Positions 17,668 through 25,925 of a DNA stretch of 64,000 nucleotides are shown here, one piece after another. Both the position numbers and the translations under genes were made by a program. The notes under the pieces were generated by a model. That model saw only the letters and a program-made list of their open reading frames with translations. It ran no database searches and was not told the origin of the DNA. Numbering within the stretch: the first letter of the stretch is position 1; every line of letters starts with the position of its first letter. Origin of the DNA: Pectobacterium aroidearum (GTDB taxonomy: Bacteria > Pseudomonadota > Gammaproteobacteria > Enterobacterales > Enterobacteriaceae); NCBI RefSeq assembly GCF_041228105.1, contig NZ_CP166097.1, forward strand, positions 1,860,001 through 1,924,000, in the 5' to 3' direction.

Positions 17668-18078
17668 ATGAAAAAAATAAATATGAGTTTGATGGAAAGG
17701 TATCTGCTGTTGCTGGACAGATTCGTTGATAAGATCAATGAATCTGGTTTTTCAGAAGCAGAAATCACCGAGCAGTCTTATCTTTTTTGTGCAGGGTTTT
17801 ACATTAAATACCAGCAAGACATAGAAAACCTTACGTTTTCAAACCGAGAAGTGGTGCTAAGTTTTTTACTTCTCTCTTACTATAGCCATATCGAAAAAAT
17901 CAGTGATGATTTGATTGATAAACCCCGGCTGAATAAAGTCTTCCACGCCATCATCAGTTTCATTATCGATAATGGTGGAAGAACTGAAAGAATTTACGTT
18001 CATGAGAAAAAGAAGTATGACGCGAACAAGTTGATAAGGGCTTCAACGAGCGGCAGGAAGAGTAGTTGTAGGATGTGA
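17668..18078 (+). CDS. Hypothetical protein downstream of the recombinases
   Basis: A 136-residue helical protein with no recognised domain; the ATG at 17668 follows AAGGATG. Residues 1-110 are rich in aromatic and hydrophobic positions but show no clear membrane span. The last codons (GRKSSCRM) lie in DNA related to the decayed IS3 fragment at 21.57 kb (RKSGGWM there), so the original C-terminus may have been replaced by insertion-sequence debris. Confidence 0.5.
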   Translation: MKKINMSLMERYLLLLDRFVDKINESGFSEAEITEQSYLFCAGFYIKYQQDIENLTFSNREVVLSFLLLSYYSHIEKISDDLIDKPRLNKVFHAIISFIIDNGGRTERIYVHEKKKYDANKLIRASTSGRKSSCRM

Positions 18079-18084
18079 TGAAAA

Positions 18085-18110
18085 AGCCCGTAGCGTTGAA
18101 ACTACGGGCT
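18085..18110. terminator. Terminator hairpin, part of a repeated segment
   Basis: AGCCCGTAG and CTACGGGCT form a perfect 9-bp stem. The hairpin and about 40 neighbouring bases recur at 21566-21625. AAAAA before the stem gives a U-tract on the minus strand. Confidence 0.7.
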
Positions 18111-18193
18111 CATGCATCCCTTGATGCTATTTATGTGTATTAGCTCGGACTTGAGTTGATCGGTTTTGTAGGCAGAACACAGCGAAATGCGGA

Positions 18194-18256
18194 CATTAAC
18201 GTTCGCTACACAGGCAGTCCAACGCCATAGGCGCGATGTAGTAGCGCTTGTTAGGC
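18194..18256 (-). repeat. attC-like imperfect palindrome
   Basis: Read on the minus strand, this 63-base segment starts GCCTAAC and ends GTTAATG, with inner arms GCGCTAC and GTAGCG. This matches the plan of an integron attC site (R''-L''-L'-R', AAC/GTT ends conserved), but the right core GTTAATG departs from GTTRRRY. It lies just after the stop of the minus-strand gene at 18264, where a cassette's attC would be. No integron integrase is in the window. Confidence 0.4.
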
Positions 18257-18263
18257 TGTGCGC

Positions 18264-18719
18264 TCACTCAATAAGTCCTGTTTGATTGATTATGGGAAAT
18301 CTAGTGTTTCCATCAGGTATGCCATCAATAGTCAACTTCCTATCAGGATATTTATTACGAAACCAGTTTCGTAGTTCATCAGGGGTTAGGACGTGCCTTG
18401 CTGCATATCTGAACTCTTGGCTTTTCTGGTTCCATAGTGGCGAATGCACTTGGAGAGTAGGATCCCAATAGAAAGTGGTCTTATTATCTTTGGTACAAAT
18501 TAGCCATGCATGAGGGACTGTGTCGTGACCTGGAGGGCTTAAAAAGCCAAGTGCATATCGAATCAAGAGCTGATGGTTTTTTATTTTTTTAGAGTACTCA
18601 TACTCACCCAAATTGCAAATTGTGGCCATACCACTATTTGAAAAGCATTCCCCCTTATTTATTCGAAATAAAACATTCAGCGACAACAAAATATCCTCCG
18701 GGATTCTTGCTATAAGCAT
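18264..18719 (-). CDS. Small protein with a Cys-His-Asp arrangement
   Basis: A 151-residue protein of unknown family. Cys25 (NKGECFSNSG), His70 (TVPHAWLIC) and Asp86 (TFYWDPTLQ) appear in the order and context of transglutaminase/papain-like catalytic triads: a helix after Cys, then two strands bearing His and Asp. I infer a possible cysteine peptidase, amidase or transglutaminase-type fold. The start at 18719 follows AAGGAG by six bases. It lies between an attC-like palindrome and another orphan gene on the same strand. Confidence 0.5.
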   Translation of the reverse strand: MLIARIPEDILLSLNVLFRINKGECFSNSGMATICNLGEYEYSKKIKNHQLLIRYALGFLSPPGHDTVPHAWLICTKDNKTTFYWDPTLQVHSPLWNQKSQEFRYAARHVLTPDELRNWFRNKYPDRKLTIDGIPDGNTRFPIINQTGLIE

Positions 18720-18813
18720 TTTAACTCCTTGAAGTTTCAATCATCCTAAAACTTGCATGTTGTGCAGTGAATTTGCAACGAGTAGTAAGTCGTGCTTGCA
18801 CATCGATGGTGTT

Positions 18814-19896
18814 TTAAGTGCAATTAGCCACTTTGTTATAGGTTTTTTTGGGCGTCAGACGCATAACCTGCCTAAAATACAACGCATGTTCAAGCCCATG
18901 TCGGGTAATGTCTTTTGTTTGGGGATCAAAATATGTTTGAACAACCCCCTTTTTATCAAAAACTTTATACGGCAATCGATTCAAAGCATAAGGGTTATGA
19001 TAAACCTGTAAACCATCAACCACTGTTTCGGAGTGCTCTTGACTAAATAAGACTCTTTGGGAGGGAACACCATCTTTTGAGCTCGACCAAACAGAACGAA
19101 CTTCAACATTTGAGCCAAAATCTAGACTCATTGCGCTGAGCTTTCCCCATGAAGCTGTACAAGAAAAAATAACAGCACTTATATGTTCGAATTCATTCGT
19201 AGAGAAAAATCCTAGTGGCACTTCAGAACCATTATCTTTTTCAATAAAATCAAGCTCTACAGTTGGCGGGCCTATTGGATATTTTTGGGGGTTGTCTAAA
19301 TATACATCCTCATCAACATACTGGTTATACAATACTGCATTAATTGGTCGATTATATTGTAGGTTAAAATGTGGCTGTTCAAACGGAGCAATAGCAAGTA
19401 CAAAGGGCTTACTCTTCACATGTTCTAACTTTGAGTATGACTTTATGTACTTTTTTGATTTGCTCAAGAATGAGTTTGCCAACCGTATCATCGCTTCCTT
19501 GTTGAGCTCAGTGAAGCGATTGAGCTTCTTTAGCTCTTCTTGGGAAAATGTTTTGTCCCATTCATTTAGTTTACCATTTGCCGCATTAGCCGTTGTTGCT
19601 TCTAAAGTAAAATTAGAAAATGGAGATGCAATATCAAAATCGGGAGCTGAATTAGTCCAGTCTACCGAATATCCAAAATCTTTGATTACCTTAAACAAGT
19701 AAATTTCCCAAAAACTAGAATTAAAGGTGGTTTGAAATTCCTTTACAAACTTTTTATCTCGATCAAAAAAACCATCAGCCCATGATTGAAATAACCTACG
19801 CTCTATCTCTCTTTCTGGCACCAAAATATTTCTAAAATTTTGATGTAAATTTTCTTCTGATACTTTTAGTTCGAATAGATCCATTTCAATCCCCAT
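18814..19896 (-). CDS. Hypothetical protein with PD-(D/E)XK-like N-terminus
   Basis: A 360-residue protein. Residues 60-105 read FWEIYLFKVIKDFGYSVDW, then PDFD (Asp86/Asp88) and FTLEAT (Glu99), the order of a restriction-endonuclease-like core (E, PD, ExK) with Thr in place of Lys. The rest has no recognised domain. It could be a nuclease or a degenerate relative. Translation may start at 19896 or at the ATG at 19884. It precedes the Cys-His-Asp protein on the same strand, so the two may be one unit. Confidence 0.5.
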   Translation of the reverse strand: MGIEMDLFELKVSEENLHQNFRNILVPEREIERRLFQSWADGFFDRDKKFVKEFQTTFNSSFWEIYLFKVIKDFGYSVDWTNSAPDFDIASPFSNFTLEATTANAANGKLNEWDKTFSQEELKKLNRFTELNKEAMIRLANSFLSKSKKYIKSYSKLEHVKSKPFVLAIAPFEQPHFNLQYNRPINAVLYNQYVDEDVYLDNPQKYPIGPPTVELDFIEKDNGSEVPLGFFSTNEFEHISAVIFSCTASWGKLSAMSLDFGSNVEVRSVWSSSKDGVPSQRVLFSQEHSETVVDGLQVYHNPYALNRLPYKVFDKKGVVQTYFDPQTKDITRHGLEHALYFRQVMRLTPKKTYNKVANCT

Positions 19897-20114
19897 AACA
19901 ATCCATTTTCAAAGGCAGCCTGCCCGCAAGTCGAACATTTTTATACCTTCTTTCCTGAATTTAACTCATACCAAACTAACGCTAATGTACATCTATTTCA
20001 ACAGGCTTTTCTGAAATCAGTAAATTCGCGTCCAGCAAAATTTATACAGACAGTATGCTAGTTGTTATTGAATTTACTCAAGCTGGAGATGTGGGAATTT
20101 ATCCAGTGGTTTGT

Positions 20115-20358
20115 GCTAGGAGGTGATGGATTTTTCAGCTATTTGTCTGGTATTTATGCAAGGCAGAGCCTGTGTGTAGTTATTCTCCATATACAGGTAT
20201 AACGCCGTAGAAATGCCAGACAAATACTGCCCTGCCGGTTCTTTTGAAAGCGTTTTAGGCTTTGTTTGCTCGTCATTCACTTAGAATAACTAAGCTACAT
20301 TCCTCGCGTCGTGCCTAAAACGCTTTCAGAATGAACAAAAAACCATCGCCTACCTAGT
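20115..20358. mobile_element. MITE-like element with nested inverted repeats
   Basis: About 244 bp framed by imperfect terminal inverted repeats (20116-20135 against 20337-20357, about 17 of 20 matching). Two further pairs lie inside: 20141-20155 with 20211-20225, and a perfect 15-bp stem GAAAGCGTTTTAGGC at 20246-20260 with 20313-20327. No coding frame is visible. This is the architecture of a miniature non-autonomous element able to fold as RNA. Confidence 0.65.
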
Positions 20359-20610
20359 AAAAGAATTAATAATCAGGTATTTACCACAATGCCGAATGTC
20401 AGCTTCTGTCACGAAACGGACCTAATGAAGAGCTGCGAGGTCTGCTAAGAGCGAGGAGCGGAAGTTCGCTTTAAATGTAAACTAATCAGCTCGCTTGAAG
20501 ATCTCTGAAAGAGAATGGTCCACTCTGCCGGGATACTTACAAAATGGCTGGGAGGGGCAGTTTTATCGAAACCCGATCTATTTAACAAAGCCGTACCATC
20601 CATAAATAAA

Positions 20611-20625
20611 CCGCCCATCAGGCGG
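20611..20625 (-). terminator. Terminator after the 20654-21175 gene
   Basis: CCGCC-CATCA-GGCGG forms a compact hairpin followed on the minus strand by TTTATTTAT, 28 bp beyond the stop codon. Confidence 0.65.
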
Positions 20626-20653
20626 CTTAAGGAAAATCGAGAAGTGGAAGCAA

Positions 20654-21175
20654 TCAGACGAACTGCTGGAGCACTTCGAAGAATTTCTCTTCCGTAAATG
20701 GCTCCAAAGGATGTACCAAGGAGTCATGCATAGTAATTGGAGCTCTGTCTGAACGAATCTTCCAAACGCCTTGCCCGTTCGAACAAAGCATGAATCGCGT
20801 CGGGCCTTTAGGAATCTCAATCAAGAGAGCTTGCCCCTTAATGACTTCTTTGCTAATAAAATCACGCTCGGCGTAGATACAGAGAGGCATGATAATAAAA
20901 ATTTTGTTATCGTGTTGGATTTTTAAACAGGTAATGTCATAAGTGCGGAGGTCTTCCCCCTCAGGGAAAATTCTTAAAATACTGTCATCCTGCAAAGGAT
21001 AAATGATGGTTTCGACTACAACATCTGTCCCCTGAAACCAGCGCTTAATATCTCCAGCTAACGTCAACATGGAATTTTGGAAAATTGAAATATCACTTTT
21101 GACATTTTCTATTTTCGCGTTTTTTTCTTTCCCGCTCTCTTCAATCTTCTTGAAGAAATTATCTTTTTCAGTCAT
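20654..21175 (-). CDS. Hypothetical protein
   Basis: A 173-residue soluble protein with a charged N-terminal coiled-coil-like stretch (KDNFFKKIEESGKEKNAKIENVKSDISIFQNSMLTLAGDI) followed by a probable beta-rich domain. I do not recognise the family. An AAGGACGAG site precedes the ATG and a good hairpin follows the stop, so it looks like a real monocistronic gene. It is flanked by a MITE-like element and a decayed IS3 fragment. Confidence 0.5.
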   Translation of the reverse strand: MTEKDNFFKKIEESGKEKNAKIENVKSDISIFQNSMLTLAGDIKRWFQGTDVVVETIIYPLQDDSILRIFPEGEDLRTYDITCLKIQHDNKIFIIMPLCIYAERDFISKEVIKGQALLIEIPKGPTRFMLCSNGQGVWKIRSDRAPITMHDSLVHPLEPFTEEKFFEVLQQFV

Positions 21176-21437
21176 CGTTCTCGTCCTTTTTTATAACTAG
21201 AGCATACATATGGCTTTTAATCGGTATTACAAGTGTCTGGACCAAAAATTTTTTCAAATCATTACTTTTATTAGCTATGCATTAATAACTATGAGTTATT
21301 AATAGGATCGTTCTTTAAGGAGGAGGGCCGGTTTATATCTAAAATTATTGTACGTTATGGCCCTGATCCAAAATCCTGCTCAATTCAGAAACAAAATTCC
21401 ACCATGATATTGATCTCCAATAGCTGAGGTGGTGCCG

Positions 21438-21587
21438 ATGAAAAAGTCATGATTCGCCGAAGAGCAGATTGTATTTGCCCTGAAGCAGGCCGAGCTGGTG
21501 ATGTCCATACTTGGCACTGAACTGCCTGTCAGATTAGGTTTGGCTATGTGCCATCGCTGTGTCAGGAAGAGTGGTGGTTGGATGTGA
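21438..21587 (+). pseudogene. Decayed IS3-family OrfA fragment
   Basis: The frame reads MKKS-stop-FAEEQIVFALKQAEL, which matches the start of IS3-family OrfA (usually MKKSRFTEEQIVFALKQAE), then loses similarity. There is an in-frame TGA at codon 5. The remainder (RKSGGWM-stop) and the hairpin behind it are related to 18051-18110, so two pieces of the same dead element flank about 3.4 kb of cargo. Confidence 0.8.
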
Positions 21588-21593
21588 TGAAAA

Positions 21594-21619
21594 AGCCCGT
21601 AGTTTTAACGCTACGGGCT
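21594..21619. terminator. Terminator hairpin (second copy)
   Basis: AGCCCGTAG paired with CTACGGGCT, loop of 8, preceded by AAAAA. It lies 35 bp after the stop of the minus-strand lipoprotein gene at 21654 and is the sister of the hairpin at 18085. Confidence 0.7.
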
Positions 21620-21653
21620 GGTGCTTTCCCTGATGTGGTTTATGGCATATTCA

Positions 21654-21983
21654 TTATTTTGAGGGCGAAACCTTCCACTTGCCTTCAAATCGAAAGAACT
21701 TTAGCTCCAGAGTTGATGTTCTGTCGTGTGTATTACCAAACAACGGGATTTTTGTACTGTATTCGACCGTGCATTTGTAACCCCCGTCGCTGTCTTTCTC
21801 TTTGCAGGCGATTTTCTTAGCGGAGTTAAAGGTTACCCTCGCTGATTCAGATGGTGCGCCTTTGTTCATCTCTTCAGTAAAAGACTGCATGGCCTTTGAA
21901 ACGTCAGCATCAGACGGTTCGCTGTCGCAGCCGGTAAGGAAAAATGACAGCACCAGTAAACCTAAAGATAATTTTTTATTCAT
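21654..21983 (-). CDS. Small lipoprotein
   Basis: A 109-residue exported protein with a type II signal peptide: MNKKLSLGLLVLSFFLTGC, lipobox LTGC with Cys19, then Asp at +2, which predicts inner-membrane retention. The mature part holds two further Cys residues (IACKEK and YKCTV) that could pair. The starts at 21983, 21986 and 21995 are equally in frame. It follows a BamE-like lipoprotein gene on the same strand. The function is unknown. Confidence 0.75.
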   Translation of the reverse strand: MNKKLSLGLLVLSFFLTGCDSEPSDADVSKAMQSFTEEMNKGAPSESARVTFNSAKKIACKEKDSDGGYKCTVEYSTKIPLFGNTHDRTSTLELKFFRFEGKWKVSPSK

Positions 21984-22012
21984 CATGGCTCTCATTCTGA
22001 ATATTGCTTAAT

Positions 22013-22390
22013 TTAAAAGACACCGTTTTTAGTTTCGCTGGCACCGGCATTGAATTCATAGGAGCTGACCTTTTCACCTTTAAACGTGATGAAGAGGGAT
22101 TTCATTTGCATATCATGACCGCCAGTGAGTAACCCGCCAACAATAGGGATAAACGAGGTTGCTTTCATCTGATTGTTATACATGGAGTAAACCCATCGGT
22201 CTTCACCGTCTGTCACCATACGGTTATCAGGCTCACCAAACGAAGCTAAGACATCCTGTTTTGTCGTTTTTCCTTTGACCAGTTTAGTTTTCACACTTTC
22301 ATACGTTTCGTTCTTTAATGACTGGTTGCCACTGGATGAACATCCGGCCAGAGAAAGTGATACCAATGCTGCGATGATAATTTTTTTCAT
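22013..22390 (-). CDS. BamE/SmpA-like lipoprotein
   Basis: A 125-residue lipoprotein: signal MKKIIIAALVSLSLAGC with lipobox LAGC, then KLVKGKTTKQDVLASFGEPDNRMVTDGEDRWVYSM, the helix-strand pattern of the SmpA/OmlA (BamE-like) fold. Relatives on mobile elements are common and are not the essential BamE. Ser at +2 suggests outer-membrane sorting. It sits between a membrane protein and a second lipoprotein on one strand, so the three may form an envelope operon. Confidence 0.75.
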   Translation of the reverse strand: MKKIIIAALVSLSLAGCSSSGNQSLKNETYESVKTKLVKGKTTKQDVLASFGEPDNRMVTDGEDRWVYSMYNNQMKATSFIPIVGGLLTGGHDMQMKSLFITFKGEKVSSYEFNAGASETKNGVF

Positions 22391-22418
22391 TAATATATAC
22401 CTTGGGGTTTATTATTAA

Positions 22419-23222
22419 TTAATTTTTTAATTTGAATGAACTAACAAGATGACTGAACGCGATCTCAAATTTGTCAATTCTGGCATTCAACCACCTTATC
22501 AAGATATGACAGCCTAGCGTTGCTAATAAATAGGTGTGCCATAATTCGATATTGTCAAAATCGAATACGAAAATGAGAATTGAAACGGTAGCAATAATGT
22601 TAAGGATGATAAAAGTAGCAGGGAAAAAACTAGGGACAGACATAGCAGAACTATAGCTTGCAGCAGTAAATTGAAATCCGGGACCAAGAAGCAGCGTAAT
22701 CGTACTTGGCCCAAATACAACAAAACATCTTCTGGGGAGGTTAATTTGTCGCTCTTTGGTGGTTGTATTAACAATCAGTGCATCATGAAATGACGTATAG
22801 GCATTATGTTCATGGTAGCAATGAAATGCGTATTTTTTAATACGGTGTGAGCTTCGGAAAGGTAAACCATGCGCGGAAATTTGTGTTTCGGCTCCGTCAT
22901 CTGTTTTTACCCAGATAGTGTCATTGTTCGGGTTGTAGCTGATGACCGTGCCTGAGAATGTTTCTTCAAAGGTGTATGCCTGACCGCAAAACTCAAATTT
23001 TTCGGTGGTGATTTTAGCGTCCCATTGCTGACGCCGCCAGTCGTTGCTATCAGCCTCTTCTTTCCGGCTCTTCCTGTAAGCGAAAAGAGCCCAGATGAGC
23101 AGGGGAGCACTGACGGGTAGCCAGAGCCACCACAACCGGATAGCACCTGTCATAGAAACCCATTCAATAATCACAGGAAGCAATACGCCGATCCAGAAAC
23201 GTCTCATGAGTAAAAGGCTCAT
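22419..23222 (-). CDS. Membrane protein of unknown family
   Basis: A 267-residue protein with two N-terminal membrane segments (about residues 8-27 and 29-48), a soluble middle domain (50-180) and two C-terminal spans (about 195-240). The middle includes EETFSGTVISYNPNNDTIWVKTDDGAETQI, an OB- or SH3-like beta stretch. I do not recognise the family. It lies upstream of two lipoprotein genes and downstream of the relaxase gene, so it may belong to the mobilisation module. Confidence 0.6.
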   Translation of the reverse strand: MSLLLMRRFWIGVLLPVIIEWVSMTGAIRLWWLWLPVSAPLLIWALFAYRKSRKEEADSNDWRRQQWDAKITTEKFEFCGQAYTFEETFSGTVISYNPNNDTIWVKTDDGAETQISAHGLPFRSSHRIKKYAFHCYHEHNAYTSFHDALIVNTTTKERQINLPRRCFVVFGPSTITLLLGPGFQFTAASYSSAMSVPSFFPATFIILNIIATVSILIFVFDFDNIELWHTYLLATLGCHILIRWLNARIDKFEIAFSHLVSSFKLKN

Positions 23223-23540
23223 ACAAATTCCTCAATAGCTGAAAGTGAAAGTCATATTCGATGTATGAAGAAATGAGGGATTACGCATGAGATGAGGTTT
23301 GTCATTTTGAAACCTTTTCGTTAGCTGAATAAGTAAATAGACCAGTTAAATCAGTCTATTATGAGATATCGCAAAGTTACATTTTGAACAGTTGTGATTA
23401 AACAAAGCAAATCGCTTATAACGATCGATGGTTTACTTGTGATAGCTGAAAGCTATCATAAATAAAATATAGATCGTTTATACCGATCGTTAATCTTGTC
23501 TTTTTTGTATGAAGAAGGGCTTGCGGAAGCCTTGTCAGCC
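23223..23540. other. Non-coding region after the relaxase gene
   Basis: About 320 bp without a supported gene. It contains TAACGATCG at 23419-23427, its inverse CGATCGTTA at 23484-23492, a related ATCGTTTATA at 23473, and between them the hairpin GATAGCT-GAA-AGCTATC (23441-23457). The cluster could be an operator, a replication origin-like site or an oriT part. Confidence 0.45.
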
Positions 23541-24938
23541 CTACATTGAGGGGGAGCGGTTGCTGTGGATTGAAGGGATTTCAGTTGTGGTTTTTGGTGT
23601 TGTCGTAATTTCTATCATCTTCACGCCAGTAATGGTGTTGTGTTTATCTGGGCGTTTGAGTATCGGGATTTTCAGTTTTTTTAACATGCCAATGATGATG
23701 TTGAGGTAGGGGATGGTTTCTAGCCATCTGAAGCCCGTTAGCACCATAGATATCGGTTTTCTGCGGTGAGTTTCTTTTACCGCTTCGGTTGCATGTGCTT
23801 CTTTACCACCGGCACCATCTTCTTTTACTGCTTCGATTGCATACGCTTCTTTGGCATCAGCATCAGCATCAGCATCAGCATCAGGGAGAAGCGCTTTGGG
23901 ATAATTGATAGCGTATTCGCCCTGACCAGCTTCATTATTGAAGATAAACGCTTCGATGGGACTGCTAACGTCTTCTTTGATGATTTTAGGGGTATCTGTA
24001 GCAATGGTTATATCAAGAGCTTCGCTAACCGATGCCTTACTGACTGAGGGCATTTTCAATGCAAGCAGGAAAGCATTGTCGCGTTCCGGCTGGTAGTCGA
24101 GCCTGTTTTGTAAGGTAGACCAGGAATAGCCTTTGCCAAGCTGCGAAGCTTTGAAAGCAATCCCTTGGTATTCGAATGAAAACCCATTCATCTTTCCGGT
24201 AGAAGCGATATTCGGGACTACCGTTATGTTTCGTGCCACAAGCTGTGTCACGAACTCAGTGGTAGATGGTTTACCGGCAAGTAACGCTTCCAGAGCTTCC
24301 TGGATGAGTGTTTTGGGTGATGGCTCTCCTTTATACTTCTCCATCATCGCTTCGTTACGCGACAGCCTTTTAGGTTTTGGTATTGCGCCCATAGGTTTTT
24401 TTGTCGGGGATTTTCTAGATAGCGAAGGAGGGTAGGGCGAAGCTGGGGATGGTGATATTACCAATTCCGCTCCTTTGGTTCTTGTCAGTGAATAGTCTCG
24501 TTCGAGCTGCTGGATGATGCGAGTGCTGATGAGATTTTCATTTTTGCCAAGGTAGAGTTTCCCGGCATTCAGGTCGATACGACTGGCAATAATGTGGATG
24601 TGTTGGCCGTCAACATCATCATGTAACACATAGCATCTCAGATGCGTTTCAGAGAAGCCCATACGTGCCATGTAATCATCAGCGATTTTTGACCACTGAG
24701 CATCTGTCAGCGCTTCATTCTTCGGTAAGCGAAGCGAATTATGCCATACGGGTTTGACCACATCCGGGCGAAGCGTTTTTGTGGTATTAAATTCAGCGAT
24801 CAGATCACCGGCTATATCCCCCATCATGTTTCCACCAATTACTACCGGATCTCTTTTATGATGAGAACCTGGTCTTAATGCGTAAAGAACGACACCAGCG
24901 AAGTTTTTACCCCGCCTGATCTTCTGCATTCCCTTCAT
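23541..24938 (-). CDS. Mobilisation relaxase (MbeA/MobA-like)
   Basis: A 465-residue relaxase that would nick one strand at oriT and pilot it into a recipient. The N-terminal domain has GMQKIRRGKNFAGVVLYAL and the metal-binding HDDVDGQHIHIIASRID (HxH near residue 110), as in MOBP/MbeA-type enzymes; the catalytic Tyr is expected earlier but I cannot place it with certainty. The start at 24938 (MKGMQKI) overlaps the MobC stop region by 32 bp. The C-terminal third has a Ala-Asp repeat (from GCATCA tandem DNA) and low-complexity acidic sequence. It needs conjugation machinery supplied elsewhere. Confidence 0.85.
   Translation of the reverse strand: MKGMQKIRRGKNFAGVVLYALRPGSHHKRDPVVIGGNMMGDIAGDLIAEFNTTKTLRPDVVKPVWHNSLRLPKNEALTDAQWSKIADDYMARMGFSETHLRCYVLHDDVDGQHIHIIASRIDLNAGKLYLGKNENLISTRIIQQLERDYSLTRTKGAELVISPSPASPYPPSLSRKSPTKKPMGAIPKPKRLSRNEAMMEKYKGEPSPKTLIQEALEALLAGKPSTTEFVTQLVARNITVVPNIASTGKMNGFSFEYQGIAFKASQLGKGYSWSTLQNRLDYQPERDNAFLLALKMPSVSKASVSEALDITIATDTPKIIKEDVSSPIEAFIFNNEAGQGEYAINYPKALLPDADADADADAKEAYAIEAVKEDGAGGKEAHATEAVKETHRRKPISMVLTGFRWLETIPYLNIIIGMLKKLKIPILKRPDKHNTITGVKMIEITTTPKTTTEIPSIHSNRSPSM
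23854..23884. repeat. Hexanucleotide tandem repeat in the relaxase gene
   Basis: Five perfect copies of GCATCA encode (Ala-Asp)n in the relaxase C-terminal region on the minus strand. Copy number changes would keep the frame and only alter the linker length. Confidence 0.9.
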
Positions 24939-25284
24939 GGGAAGCACTCCACAAATTATCTGCAATTAAGTGCTGGCGAAGCTCTGCGATCTGGCGTTTC
25001 ACGGCAAAGATTTCAGTTTGTGAGAGTGGGCTGTCATTACCCTTGTTATCCAGATGGGCGACCAGCCTGTTCAGCTTCTGTGAAATCTCACCAAGGGTTT
25101 TCCATGCTTCGAGATTAATCGGGGGAATAACCGGGGGAAGGTTATGCAGGAATGCCATACGCAACCATTCACCTTTGCGATGACTGCCACGCCTTTCATT
25201 CAGAAGCGACAACTCTTCATCATTAAACCTAACACTGACGCAATGGCAGCGAAGGATATTATTAAAAGTATTACCAGTGCTCAT
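24907..25284 (-). CDS. MobC-like mobilisation accessory protein
   Basis: A 125-residue protein with RCHCVSVRFNDEELSLLNERRGSHRKGEWLRMAFLHNLPP, a ribbon-helix-helix pattern typical of MobC/MbeC relaxosome proteins, followed by a helical C-terminus. It should bind oriT and help the relaxase nick. The gene overlaps the relaxase gene and lies next to the oriT candidate at 25.3-25.5 kb, giving a standard oriT-mobC-mobA order. Confidence 0.8.
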   Translation of the reverse strand: MSTGNTFNNILRCHCVSVRFNDEELSLLNERRGSHRKGEWLRMAFLHNLPPVIPPINLEAWKTLGEISQKLNRLVAHLDNKGNDSPLSQTEIFAVKRQIAELRQHLIADNLWSASHEGNAEDQAG

Positions 25285-25308
25285 ATGAACTCCTTTTCAT
25301 ATAATCTC

Positions 25309-25475
25309 TTAAATAAAAGCATATTCCGATTATGCTTAGACTTACTTATATGACAGAAGCCAACAATGTCAATCCGTATGGTATTGATTTTTCTTTTAAT
25401 TTTTTTCAACCGAAGGGCGAAAAAACAAGGGAGAACTCGAAGAAGCAGCGTAGCGCTTCGTAGAGTTAGCCCTTG
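25309..25475. other. Candidate oriT region
   Basis: Upstream of mobC lie an inverted repeat (AAGCATA with TATGCTT, about 25317-25338) and a larger imperfect hairpin at 25426-25475 (CAAGGG..AACTC..GAAGC pairing with GCTTC..GAGTT..CCCTTG). The position beside mobC/relaxase and the hairpin suit an oriT; the nick site cannot be assigned from sequence alone. Confidence 0.45.
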
Positions 25476-25580
25476 CTTAATTATGTTGTATTTTTTTCAA
25501 AAAATATTTGATTTTAATTTTTTATGTGGTATGTACATATCATGGGTTAAATAAATTTAAATAAGTGAGATTATATTAAG

Positions 25581-25769
25581 ATGATTATAATGGCTTTAAT
25601 GCTTGGCGTTCTGGATATATTCCTTGGTTTTTATATATATGAAAAAGGAGGAGCTAATGAAGCTATTGCGTCTGGATTTTTAGGTAATATGGCATGTTTT
25701 ATTATTTTTATGACACCGGCAGTTTATTTATCAATGCTTATATGGTCACTTCCTTATAGGAGAAATTAG
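25581..25769 (+). CDS. Small two-span membrane protein
   Basis: A 62-residue hydrophobic protein with two predicted spans (about 2-20 and 33-56) separated by YEKGGANEAIASGF. No family recognised and the ribosome site is weak. It could be a small toxin, an entry-exclusion-like protein or a chance frame; it lies beside the mobilisation module. Confidence 0.35.
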   Translation: MIIMALMLGVLDIFLGFYIYEKGGANEAIASGFLGNMACFIIFMTPAVYLSMLIWSLPYRRN

Positions 25770-25925
25770 CTATCACAGCAATTAAGGAGTGATAGCTACT
25801 AAATAACTTCGCACATTGATGCTTCATTTCTCATCATGCAAGGCCAGTACTGGTGGGGCTGCCTTCAGCAAGTATAGCGCTATTATGCAAAGCTATTTAG
25901 GAATTTTATTTTTTTATCGATATTT

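Noticed and set aside
20515..20697. 60-codon plus-strand open frame
   Set aside because: Overlaps the terminator and the end of the well-supported minus-strand gene; no ribosome site.
23850..23890. Short tandem repeats considered as a CRISPR-like array
   Set aside because: Simple hexamer repeat without spacers inside a coding sequence.
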